Shown here piece by piece: positions 1-6,424 of a DNA stretch of 31,428 nt (position 1 is its first letter; each line of letters begins with the position of its first letter). Under the pieces are notes generated by a model. That model saw nothing but the letters and a program-made list of their open reading frames with translations. It was not told the DNA's origin and did no database searches. The stretch spans positions 1 to 31,428 of the forward strand of contig CAUDAE010000007.1 in assembly GCA_958447445.1 (NCBI GenBank), written 5' to 3'. This DNA comes from an uncultured Collinsella sp. Lineage in GTDB: Bacteria; Actinomycetota; Coriobacteriia; Coriobacteriales; Coriobacteriaceae. The position numbers and the translations under genes were made by a program.

Positions 1-97
1 GAGTTCCGCACGAGCCGGAGAGCACTTAATGTGCTCTCCGTGCGAGCAGGACTGTAGAGCAGGAAACCTTGTATACGCCCGCCCGCTCCCGAGGGGG
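1..97 (-). repeat. Long-hairpin repeat, copy A (partial at window edge)
   Basis: The first copy of a family seen again at 4741-4875 and 22728-22852, here in the opposite orientation. The inner stem GGAGAGCAC (17-25) / GTGCTCTCC (31-39) closes a TTAAT loop, the reverse complement of the ATTAA loop in the other copies. The conserved blocks GAGTTCCGCAC (1-11) and GAGCAGGACTG (44-54) flank it. The outer arm from about 64 (AACCTTGTATACGCCC onward) should pair with sequence lying left of the window, so this copy is cut by the window edge. Its far end is estimated from the point where similarity style and GC content fall off. Confidence 0.8.
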
Positions 98-195
98 CAT
101 CTCTCATGCAAAAACTGTCGTGGGGTAAAGTCCGAGGTCAGTGGCATGTTATACCGAGAAATCCAAAAAAGTTGAAAATTCATTACATATTTGCG

Positions 196-224
196 TTGAC
201 TTTAGGTAACTAAAGTTTCATACT
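196..224 (+). promoter_or_regulatory. cstA promoter with palindromic operator in the spacer
   Basis: TTGACT (196-201) and CATACT (219-224) are separated by 17 bases, a good vegetative sigma promoter match that would start RNA near 231. The spacer contains an inverted repeat, ACTTTAG (199-205) and CTAAAGT (210-216), around GTAA. A dimeric regulator bound there would block RNA polymerase. The palindrome recalls DtxR-family boxes (TTAGGTTA-type half sites), but that resemblance is only suggestive. The transcript would carry a leader of about 235 nt before cstA. Confidence 0.6.
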
Positions 225-295
225 CCTTTTCAACCACTGGGGGATGTGAACACGCACGGATCGTTCACATCATGATTGAAGAGGATTTCTTAGAC

Positions 296-340
296 ATGTT
301 CACGCATCGGCTAAACATTATCAGCGTAGTAATTATCTGA
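296..340 (+). CDS. Ile/Val-rich leader peptide of a putative attenuator
   Basis: A 14-codon reading frame encodes MFTHRLNIISVVII and stops at TGA 338-340. An AAGAGGA Shine-Dalgarno (279-285) lies 10 bases upstream of the ATG. Six of the last seven residues before the stop are Ile or Val, with codons ATT ATC AGC GTA GTA ATT ATC. This composition is the hallmark of leader peptides that sense branched-chain amino acid supply, as in enterobacterial and actinobacterial ilv operons. It sits between a promoter and an intrinsic terminator. An in-frame ATG at 272 would give 22 aa but has no visible ribosome binding site. Expression and function are inferred from position and composition. Confidence 0.6.
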   Translation: MFTHRLNIISVVII

Positions 341-343
341 TGC

Positions 344-388
344 GGGTTAGCACATACAGCTAGCCCGTACGATAACGGGCGGCTGATG
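344..388 (+). promoter_or_regulatory. Mutually exclusive hairpins of the cstA leader
   Basis: GGGTTAGC (344-351) can pair with GCTAGCCC (359-366), but the CCC is also needed for GCCCGT (363-368) with ACGGGC (375-380). In addition, GCTGAT (382-387) can pair with ATCAGC (320-325), which are the Ile-Ser codons of the leader peptide, or with CATCGGC (305-311) upstream when extended to 388. These alternatives are what an attenuator needs, because a ribosome stalled in the Ile/Val run would mask 320-325. The pairings were found by eye and no folding energy was computed. Confidence 0.45.
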
Positions 389-392
389 AAGA

Positions 393-430
393 TGAGGGCC
401 GTCGAGCGCAACCGACGGCCCTCATTTTTT
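393..430 (+). terminator. Intrinsic terminator in the cstA leader (attenuator)
   Basis: TGAGGGCCGTCG (393-404) and CGACGGCCCTCA (413-424) form a perfect 12-bp stem followed by six T residues. It lies 36 bases before cstA and downstream of the leader peptide, so it would stop transcription before cstA unless it is bypassed. Confidence 0.85.
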
Positions 431-465
431 ATGTCTAGGAAGTTCTTTTTAGAGGAGGAAATGTA

Positions 466-2355
466 ATGAACGGAGTTTTGCTCATGGTTGTGGCCGCGGC
501 GGTGCTCGCCTGCGGCTATCTGGGCTACGGCCGATGGCTGGCCAACAAGTGGGGCGTTGACAAAGAGGCCCTCACGCCGGCCAAGCGCATGAAGGACGGC
601 AACAGCTTCTCGCCCGTCTCCGCCTTCACTGCGTTCTCGCACCAGTTCAGCTCGATCTGCGGTGCTGGCCCTGTTACGGGTACGATCGTCGCCATGGCCT
701 TTGGCTGGCTGCCCGTCGTGCTCTGGGTCCTCGTCGGCGGCATCTTCTTTGGCGCCGTCCACGACTTTGGTGCCCTGTACGCTTCGATGAAGAACAACGG
801 CAAGTCGCTCGCTCAGCTCATCGAGAAGTACATCGGCAAGACCGGCCGTCGCCTGTTCCTGCTGTTCTGCTGGCTGTTCTGCATCATCGTCATCGCCGCC
901 TTCACCGACATGGTCTGCAAGACGTTCATGTTCACCCCGGCCGTTGACGCTCCTGGTGCTGCTACCGGTGCCATCGACTTCACCAAGTCCTATGCCGCCG
1001 GCTGCGCTGGTACCATCTCCATCCTGTTCACCTTCGTCGCTATCGCCTTTGGTTGGGCCCAGAAGAAGTTCAACCTTACCGGTGCTGCCGAGTTCGTCAC
1101 CGGCGTGGTCCTCATGGTCCTCATGTTCGCCGTCGGTATGCAGTTCCCGGTCTACCTGGATAAGTTCCAGTGGTTCGCCGTCGTCATGGTCTACCTGGTC
1201 TTCGCTGGCGCCATGCCCATCCAGATGCTCAAGACCCCGCGCGATTACCTCACTTCCATCATGATGATCGTCATGATCGTCTGCGCTGTCCTCGGCATCG
1301 TCGTCCTGGGTGTCAACGGTCAGGCCACTATCACCGCTCCGGTCTTCACCGGCTTCTCCACTGCCTCCGGCATGATGTTCCCGGTCCTGTTCGTCTCCGT
1401 CGCTTGCGGTGCTCTCTCCGGTTTCCACAGCCTCGTTTCTTCCGGCACCTCTTCTAAGCAGGTCGAGAAGGAGCAGGACGCCGTCAAGGTCGGTTACGGC
1501 GCCATGATTGTCGAGTCCTTCGTCGGCATCCTTGCCATCATCGTCGCCGGCATCATGTTCTCCGATATGAACACCGCCGGTACTCGCGCCCTCAACGCCG
1601 GTGTCGCTTCCACCCCGTTCCAGATCTTCGCCGCTGGCATCTCCCGCGGTATGCAGGCCTTCGGTGTTGACGGCACGCTCGCTACCGTCTTCATGACCAT
1701 GAACGTCTCTGCTCTGGCCCTGACCTCGCTCGACGCCGTCGCCCGCATCGCCCGCACCTCGTTCTCCGAGTTCTTTGCCCAGACCAACGACGCCCTGGCC
1801 ATCGAGTCCAAGGCCGGCTACATGAAGGTCCTCGGCAACCCCTGGTTCGCCACGGTCGTCACCCTGCTTCCTGGTCTCGCCCTCGCTTTTGGTGGCTATG
1901 CCAACATCTGGCCGCTCTTTGGTGCTTCCAACCAGCTGCTCGGCGGCATGACCATGATCACCCTCGCCGTGTTCTGCAAGTGCACCGGCCGCAAGGGCTG
2001 GATGCTCTACGTGCCCGTCGCCTTCCTGCTCTGCTGCACCTTCACCTCGCTGGTCCAGAGCGCCATGGGCTGCATGGCCGCTGTCCAGGCTTACGGCTTC
2101 TTCGGCACCATCCCGGCTACCGCCACCACGGCCGCCGTTTCCGTCGCCGCCACCAAGGGCCTGCAGCTCGTCTTTGCCGTCCTGCTGATGGTTCTGGGCC
2201 TCATCGTTGCCGTTAACTGCCTCAAGGAGTTCTTCGGCAAGGAGGCTGGCTCCATGCCTGATGAGGAGCCCGAGTGGTCCGAGATGGGCAAGGCCGAGTA
2301 CGGTCGCGCCGCTGCCGCCGAGGCTCCCGCTGACGCCGAGGCCGCCAAGGCCTAG
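466..2355 (+). CDS. cstA: Carbon starvation protein CstA family transporter
   Basis: A 629-residue multi-spanning inner-membrane transporter. CstA/BtsT-family proteins are known to import pyruvate and have also been linked to peptide uptake. The start is fixed by AGAGGAGGAA (451-460). Family motifs are visible: a conserved HDFGALYASMKNNGKSL segment near residues 99-115 and SGFHSLVSSGTSSKQ in the middle, with about 14 or more hydrophobic helices. It is shorter than the roughly 700-residue E. coli CstA and matches the shorter family form. The C-terminal tail after the last helix is Glu/Ala-rich. It is transcribed alone, from an attenuator-like leader to a strong terminator at 2395. Codon use is strongly biased, suggesting high expression. 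Substrate cannot be decided from sequence. Confidence 0.93.
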   Translation: MNGVLLMVVAAAVLACGYLGYGRWLANKWGVDKEALTPAKRMKDGNSFSPVSAFTAFSHQFSSICGAGPVTGTIVAMAFGWLPVVLWVLVGGIFFGAVHDFGALYASMKNNGKSLAQLIEKYIGKTGRRLFLLFCWLFCIIVIAAFTDMVCKTFMFTPAVDAPGAATGAIDFTKSYAAGCAGTISILFTFVAIAFGWAQKKFNLTGAAEFVTGVVLMVLMFAVGMQFPVYLDKFQWFAVVMVYLVFAGAMPIQMLKTPRDYLTSIMMIVMIVCAVLGIVVLGVNGQATITAPVFTGFSTASGMMFPVLFVSVACGALSGFHSLVSSGTSSKQVEKEQDAVKVGYGAMIVESFVGILAIIVAGIMFSDMNTAGTRALNAGVASTPFQIFAAGISRGMQAFGVDGTLATVFMTMNVSALALTSLDAVARIARTSFSEFFAQTNDALAIESKAGYMKVLGNPWFATVVTLLPGLALAFGGYANIWPLFGASNQLLGGMTMITLAVFCKCTGRKGWMLYVPVAFLLCCTFTSLVQSAMGCMAAVQAYGFFGTIPATATTAAVSVAATKGLQLVFAVLLMVLGLIVAVNCLKEFFGKEAGSMPDEEPEWSEMGKAEYGRAAAAEAPADAEAAKA

Positions 2356-2394
2356 TCAGCTTGATGGACTAACCGTTCCATCCATATGACTCGG

Positions 2395-2434
2395 AAAGAC
2401 CGGGTCCGCAACGACGCGGACTCGGTCTTTTTTT
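2395..2434 (+). terminator. cstA intrinsic terminator
   Basis: AAAGACCGGGTCCGC and GCGGACTCGGTCTTT form a long stem around a short loop, followed by a T run ending near 2434. It lies 40 bases past the cstA stop. Confidence 0.9.
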
Positions 2435-2475
2435 CATGCGAAAGCGGGTGACGCTCGAGTGTTCTCGCAGATGTT

Positions 2476-2518
2476 TTGCGTGGATAAGGGCGTGCGTTGT
2501 ACCATATAGACGTATATG
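2476..2518 (+). promoter_or_regulatory. Candidate promoter and inverted repeat before the JetD-like gene
   Basis: TTGCGT (2476-2481) and TACCAT (2500-2505) have 18-base spacing. An inverted repeat CATATA (2503-2508) / TATATG (2513-2518) overlaps the -10 and the expected start site, so it could be an operator. Both elements are modest matches. Confidence 0.4.
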
Positions 2519-2539
2519 TGTACATATGAAAGGGGCCCC

Positions 2540-4732
2540 GTGGCCAAGACGGTATATTCCGATAATCAAAACAATGTCGATGCTTTGGCTGAGCGCCTGA
2601 GCAGCCAGACGTCGCTTTCTGCTGAGCGCGCCAAGCTGGTTGCCTACGACCTGCTCTGCCGCAAGGCGCTCAAGATTAAGTCGAGCGCGCTGGCGCAGAT
2701 TTTCCGCTCCGTCGATAAGGAGTGCGACACCAAGGCGATGCGCGATGAGCTTATCGCGGCAAAGATCGTGACCAAGATCGAGGGTAGCGGCATTAACGGG
2801 CGCCCGGCGTTCTATACCATCAATGCCGAGATCCGCGATGCCCAGGAGCAGCCTGCCGAGTCCGTCGAGGGTTTTGTCGTCGAGGATTCCGCTGACGTGC
2901 CTGCTGTGGAAGAAGCTGCTCCGCGTGAGCATGTCGATACCGATGAGTTGCTCGATGAGAACGTCGTGCGTGCCTTTACGGCCAAGGCAGGACGCGGCGG
3001 TTTTGGCGGGGGTGGCAAGCGCGATGCGCAGCGCCGCGCCCAGCAGGAGCGCTTCCGTCGCGCCGTTGCTCGAAAGGGTGAGACGGATGCTGAGGCTGTT
3101 GAGACCGAGGTTGCCGCTGAGTCGCAGAAGCCCGCGAAGGAACAAAAGCCCGTGGAGGCCCAAGAGCCCAAGCGTCGTCGCGGTGCTCACTTCAAGGCTG
3201 CGCAGCAGGATGTCGCGCGTGAGGTTGAAGAGCCTTCCGAGGTTGCAGACGATGTTGAGGAGTCTGCCAAGAGGGCTCCGGGTTCGTGTCGTCCCGGCCG
3301 CGGTTTTGCAGGGCGCGCGTATCCCGTAAAGCGTCAGGAGAAGGGCGAGCCGGCTTCGACCGCTCAGGCCGATAAGGCCGAACAAACCGAGAAAACCGTT
3401 GAGCCGGCGGCTCGCGAGCAGCAACCTTCCGAGTCGCAGCCTGCGGCTGACACCGAGGTCAAAGTTCAACAGTCCGCTGATAAACAGGCGGGGGAGAGCG
3501 CTTCGAGCAAGCCCCGCCGTCGTCGTCACCGTGGCGGACGTGGCTCAAATGCCGAAACCGTGGCCGAGAAGGCGACAACGCAAAACAAGGATGTGAAGGC
3601 TGAGACCCCGGTGGAGCAGCCCAAGCGCCAGCCGGCGAAGGGGGACAAGCCTGAACGTTCGCAAAAGAGCTCGTCCGCGCCAAAGCAAGAGCGCAAAGCT
3701 CAGGCAGATTCCAAGCACAAATCCCAGGCGCAGCCCAAACCGACTGCAAACGATGCGGCCGCCCAGCAGCCTGAGCAGCCCGCTCATGGCGAGGTTTCGG
3801 CGTTTGCTCTGGCCCGTGTCCTGGGCAGGCAGCTGCTCAAGGTCGTTCCCACGCCAATGGCGCTCTCCAAGATTAAGGAGCAACAGACTCAAATCGTTAA
3901 GGTCGAGGGCAAGGACGGCAAAAAGGCTCCGCAGCGCACTCAGCACAACGAGATGTCCAACCGCAAGATTGCCGAGGAGATTGCGATCATCCAGGCTTGG
4001 ATTGAGCAGAATCGCGGTGCCGACACGCCGGTCGCTTCACGTCGCCAGCGCGCCTACCAGATTTTTAACGATGAGAAGGCCTTTGACGGCAAGCACGGCG
4101 AGCGCTTGATTCGGCGTATGACCGAAAAGGGCATCAGCATGCAGGCGATCAAGGTCGCCCCCAATCGCCCCGTGCACTTTACGGGCTTCTTTACGCTGGG
4201 CGCCGACAAGCCGTTCATTATGGTCGAGAACCTGGACACCTACGACGAGATCGTCAAGCTGCTGCGCGGCCGCAAGCACGCCAAGCTCTTTGGCATCAAG
4301 GTGGGCGGCGTGATTTTTGGCGGCGGATGCAAGGCGAGCGTCTCGCATGCCCTGGACGATTATCTGGCTGAGATTGGCTATCGCTTTAACTACGTCTACT
4401 ACGTAGGCGATATCGATCGCGAGGGCGCGCGCATTGTCGAGCAGGCTCGCAATGCCAATGTGGTTGAGATTCGCCTGCATGCCGGCATGTACCGTGCCAT
4501 GCTCGCCGAGCATAAGCGTCGTGTGAAGGCCGGCGGCGAGTGCGAGCCCGCGGCTGCCAACCAGGGCGTGCCGCAGAACCTGGCGGCGACGATCAAGGAT
4601 CTGCCCATGGTTACGCGCGTGCAGTTCCGCAACGTGCTGCGCGAGGGCGGGCGCATTCCGCAGGAGATTCTGATGACCGCAGACTATCGGGATGGCGACT
4701 CGGGAAGCTTCGACCGCATGCTCAACAACTAG
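2540..4732 (+). CDS. JetD-like (DUF2220-type Toprim) protein with long disordered region
   Basis: About 730 residues from the GTG at 2540, chosen because AAAGGGG lies just upstream; an in-frame ATG at 2516 has no such site. The N-terminal 100 residues look like a small helical, winged-helix-type domain. Residues about 105-420 are Glu/Ala/Gln/Lys-rich and low in complexity, with basic patches such as KRRRGAHFK and PRRRRHRGGRG that resemble RNA- or DNA-binding tails. The C-terminal 170 residues carry VENLD, a GGVIFGGGCK glycine loop and YYVGDIDREGARI. This pattern fits the Toprim-like C-terminal domain of JetD (DUF2220), the nuclease subunit of Wadjet plasmid defence. No jetA, jetB or jetC gene is adjacent, so the role here is unknown and a housekeeping nucleic-acid function is as likely as defence. 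A long-hairpin repeat starts 9 bases after the stop. Confidence 0.7.
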   Translation: MAKTVYSDNQNNVDALAERLSSQTSLSAERAKLVAYDLLCRKALKIKSSALAQIFRSVDKECDTKAMRDELIAAKIVTKIEGSGINGRPAFYTINAEIRDAQEQPAESVEGFVVEDSADVPAVEEAAPREHVDTDELLDENVVRAFTAKAGRGGFGGGGKRDAQRRAQQERFRRAVARKGETDAEAVETEVAAESQKPAKEQKPVEAQEPKRRRGAHFKAAQQDVAREVEEPSEVADDVEESAKRAPGSCRPGRGFAGRAYPVKRQEKGEPASTAQADKAEQTEKTVEPAAREQQPSESQPAADTEVKVQQSADKQAGESASSKPRRRRHRGGRGSNAETVAEKATTQNKDVKAETPVEQPKRQPAKGDKPERSQKSSSAPKQERKAQADSKHKSQAQPKPTANDAAAQQPEQPAHGEVSAFALARVLGRQLLKVVPTPMALSKIKEQQTQIVKVEGKDGKKAPQRTQHNEMSNRKIAEEIAIIQAWIEQNRGADTPVASRRQRAYQIFNDEKAFDGKHGERLIRRMTEKGISMQAIKVAPNRPVHFTGFFTLGADKPFIMVENLDTYDEIVKLLRGRKHAKLFGIKVGGVIFGGGCKASVSHALDDYLAEIGYRFNYVYYVGDIDREGARIVEQARNANVVEIRLHAGMYRAMLAEHKRRVKAGGECEPAAANQGVPQNLAATIKDLPMVTRVQFRNVLREGGRIPQEILMTADYRDGDSGSFDRMLNN

Positions 4733-4740
4733 GGCGTTCG

Positions 4741-4875
4741 GCCCCGGGAGAGTGGGGACACCGGCTTAGGTTTCCTGCTCTACAGTCCTGCTCACGACGG
4801 AGGCCACATTAAGTGGCCTCCTGTTCGTGCGGAACTCGCGATAAACCTAAGCCGGTGTCCCCGCTCTCCCGGGGC
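4741..4875 (+). repeat. Long-hairpin repeat, copy B (complete)
   Basis: The outer arms 4741-4773 and 4843-4875 are 33 bases each and pair along their full length with a single G-T wobble. The inner stem GGAGGCCAC (4799-4807) / GTGGCCTCC (4813-4821) closes an ATTAA loop. Between the stems lie blocks shared with the other copies, such as CAGTCCTGCTC and GTGCGGAACTCGCGAT. It begins 9 bases after the stop of the JetD-like gene, so the mRNA would end in a very long hairpin. There is no T run, so it is not a classical terminator. It could be a mobile hairpin element, an mRNA 3'-end structure or a structured RNA. Confidence 0.9.
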
Positions 4876-4939
4876 CTGTGGTTACCTGGTTGTTGCATGC
4901 GGCTCGCTTTTCGGAACTGGGCTGATATTTTCTTGATGT

Positions 4940-5226
4940 TAGGCGCTCTTGGTCCTAATGGGCTTGGGGCGCCTTCGCGTTTCCTCAGCTCCGCACCCTT
5001 GCGGGTTCTCGAATCCCTTCGCTTGCCCACAAGAAAGCGCCCTGGGCCGTTATGGGCTCAGGGCGCTCAATTTTAATGGCTGGGACGGAGGGATTCCGCG
5101 TCCGCCTGGTCGGCGGCCGCGTTCCGCTGCGTCGCTTCGCTTCTTGCGTGCTGCGCTGGAAAACGCTTCGCGTTTCCTCAGCTCCGCACCCTTGCGGGTT
5201 CGAATCCCTCCGCTTGCCCACAAGAA
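4940..5226 (-). repeat. Decayed tandem copies of the tRNA-Gln 3' end and downstream region
   Basis: Two blocks repeat at about 191-193-bp spacing. The first runs from CTTCGCGTTTCCTCAGCTCC at 4973 to the CCCACAAGAAA before 5037, and it recurs from 5166 to about 5227 with a 2-base difference. The 20-base tRNA-Gln 3' end lies at 5077-5096 and again at 5268-5287 in the real gene. Between these blocks both copies carry a spacer of about 40 bases containing a hairpin. The spacer at 5036-5067 (GCGCCCTG...CAGGGCGC) also resembles 4940-4973, hinting at a third, older unit. The 5' part of the tRNA is missing from the upstream unit. The T-arm-like sequence GGGTTCGAATCCC (5197-5209) lies on the opposite strand. 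Old tandem duplication or an integration scar would explain it. Confidence 0.7.
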
Positions 5227-5257
5227 AAACCTCCCGATCGGCTATGCGTTCGAGAGG
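5225..5257 (-). terminator. tRNA-Gln intrinsic terminator
   Basis: Read on the minus strand, CCTCTCGA pairs with TCGGGAGG (one wobble) around a 12-base loop and is followed by TTTTT. It lies 10 bases past the tRNA CCA end. Confidence 0.75.
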
Positions 5258-5267
5258 CTGGTTTCTT

Positions 5268-5342
5268 TGGCTGGGACGGAGGGATTCGAACCCCCAACAG
5301 CCGGCACCAAAAACCGGAGTTCTACCGTTGAACTACGTCCCA
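5268..5342 (-). tRNA. tRNA-Gln (anticodon UUG)
   Basis: The minus strand folds as a full cloverleaf. The acceptor TGGGACG (5' end at 5342) pairs with CGTCCCA. The D-arm is GTTC/GAAC, the anticodon stem CCGGT/GCCGG with loop TTTTGGT gives anticodon TTG, and the T-arm contains GGTTCGAATCC. The discriminator is G and CCA is encoded (5268-5270). Its 3' 20 bases are duplicated at 5077-5096. Confidence 0.95.
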
Positions 5343-5373
5343 ATGTGTGGCGTTGCCCAAAAGCAACTCGTTT

Positions 5374-5402
5374 AGTTTACCTAATCTGCGAGGGCATCGC
5401 AA
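5374..5402 (-). promoter_or_regulatory. tRNA-Gln promoter
   Basis: On the minus strand, TTGCGA (5397-5402) and TAAACT (5374-5379) are separated by 17 bases, placing the start about 25 bases before the tRNA. The -35 lies inside the 3' end of the upstream peptidoglycan-binding gene, so the tRNA can be expressed independently. Confidence 0.55.
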
Positions 5403-6286
5403 ACGCCATCGAGGAGGCGTACGGCGAGTGTCTGCGCGTCGCTGGCCGTGAAGGTGCCGTTGTAGCGCGTCATGCCCGTGAGCTCAATGCGAATGCGTGC
5501 CGGCTTCTGCTGCGCAGCGACATTGGCAGTGCGGATGCGCTGGGCCAGGTTGTGGCACTCGGCGAGGGCGATCGTGGCGCGCGGCGCTGCATCTGCGGGC
5601 AGCTCATCGCTTGCGATTTCGAGCACTAGGTCAACGTCGGTTGGGACCTCGGAGTCGCAGAGCATCATGCCGCTGTTGTCGGTCGTTGCCGTGGCGATAT
5701 TCCACATGCGCGACGCAACGCTGCGTGCGATGGGGTCCTCGCCGATAACGGCAATCTGGAAGCGCTCGAGCACGTTGGCGGCGCGAGCAAAACCGATACG
5801 GGACTCGGCTTCGGTGACCGAGGGCTTGCCCTCCCACACATGGTGCAGGCGGTTGATGTAGGCGTAGGTGTCCTGGAAGGCCATGCCGTCGGCAAACAGG
5901 CCGACATTTTCCTGGAACTGCTGCAGGGCGGCCTCGGTATGCGGACCAAAGTAGCCGTCGTCTTCGCCACAGGCAAAGCCCAAAACGTTGAGAGCGCGCT
6001 GCAGGGCCTGCACATCGGCGCCATGGAAATTGGGCATGCGCAGATAGAGAGTGCGGTCGCCCAGCTTATACGAAGCGTCTACAAGGGCGCTCCAGCAGGG
6101 GATATCGACGGCATGACCGGCAGCAAGGCCGCTGTCGAGCCTGAAGGTGCTGACGGCCTGCTCAGTGGTGGCTCCAAAGTACTTGTCGGTGACTTCGGCG
6201 GCATCAATCGTGTAGCCGAGCTGCAGGAGACGAGACTGCACGTCTTCGACGGCTGCTCCTTGCATGCCCGTTGTAATAGGTTCCAT
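5381..6286 (-). CDS. Protein with two peptidoglycan-binding domains and an unknown C-terminal domain
   Basis: A 301-residue protein without a signal peptide or transmembrane segment. Residues about 1-60 and 75-145 are two PG_binding_1-type repeats: MQGAAVEDVQSRLLQLGYTI with YFGATTEQAVSTF, then ADVQALQRALNVLGF with YFGPHTEAALQQFQ. Residues about 160-301 form an alpha/beta-looking domain with DLVLEIAS that I do not recognise with certainty. It could be a degenerate amidase-like fold of the CwlM type, in which two such repeats accompany a regulatory amidase domain. The start is supported by GAAAGGGG seven bases upstream. It is probably a cytoplasmic envelope-related or regulatory protein; function is not established. 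Confidence 0.75.
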   Translation of the reverse strand: MEPITTGMQGAAVEDVQSRLLQLGYTIDAAEVTDKYFGATTEQAVSTFRLDSGLAAGHAVDIPCWSALVDASYKLGDRTLYLRMPNFHGADVQALQRALNVLGFACGEDDGYFGPHTEAALQQFQENVGLFADGMAFQDTYAYINRLHHVWEGKPSVTEAESRIGFARAANVLERFQIAVIGEDPIARSVASRMWNIATATTDNSGMMLCDSEVPTDVDLVLEIASDELPADAAPRATIALAECHNLAQRIRTANVAAQQKPARIRIELTGMTRYNGTFTASDAQTLAVRLLDGVCDALAD

Positions 6287-6424
6287 GAACGAACCCCTTT
6301 CGGCGTACCATTCGTACTATTTGAGCGTCTGTCGGATAGACAACGCAAAGGGATGCATAAACATGCACTCAACAGTGTAGCAAGTTGTGCCTAAATACGC
6401 TGCTGACAGGTTTTATAACCCCCG

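Noticed and set aside
265..1428. Long open frame on the minus strand opposite cstA (387 codons)
   Set aside because: It is antisense to a clear cstA, is rich in Asp/His/Gly as expected from high-GC shadow frames, and has no ribosome binding site or family motif.
2540..4732. A complete Wadjet (JetABCD) defence system
   Set aside because: Only a JetD-like domain is present; the neighbours are cstA, a repeat and a tRNA, with no jetA, jetB or jetC.
4741..4875. Copy B as an ordinary intrinsic terminator
   Set aside because: The hairpin is far too long, holds conserved internal blocks, and has no T run after it.
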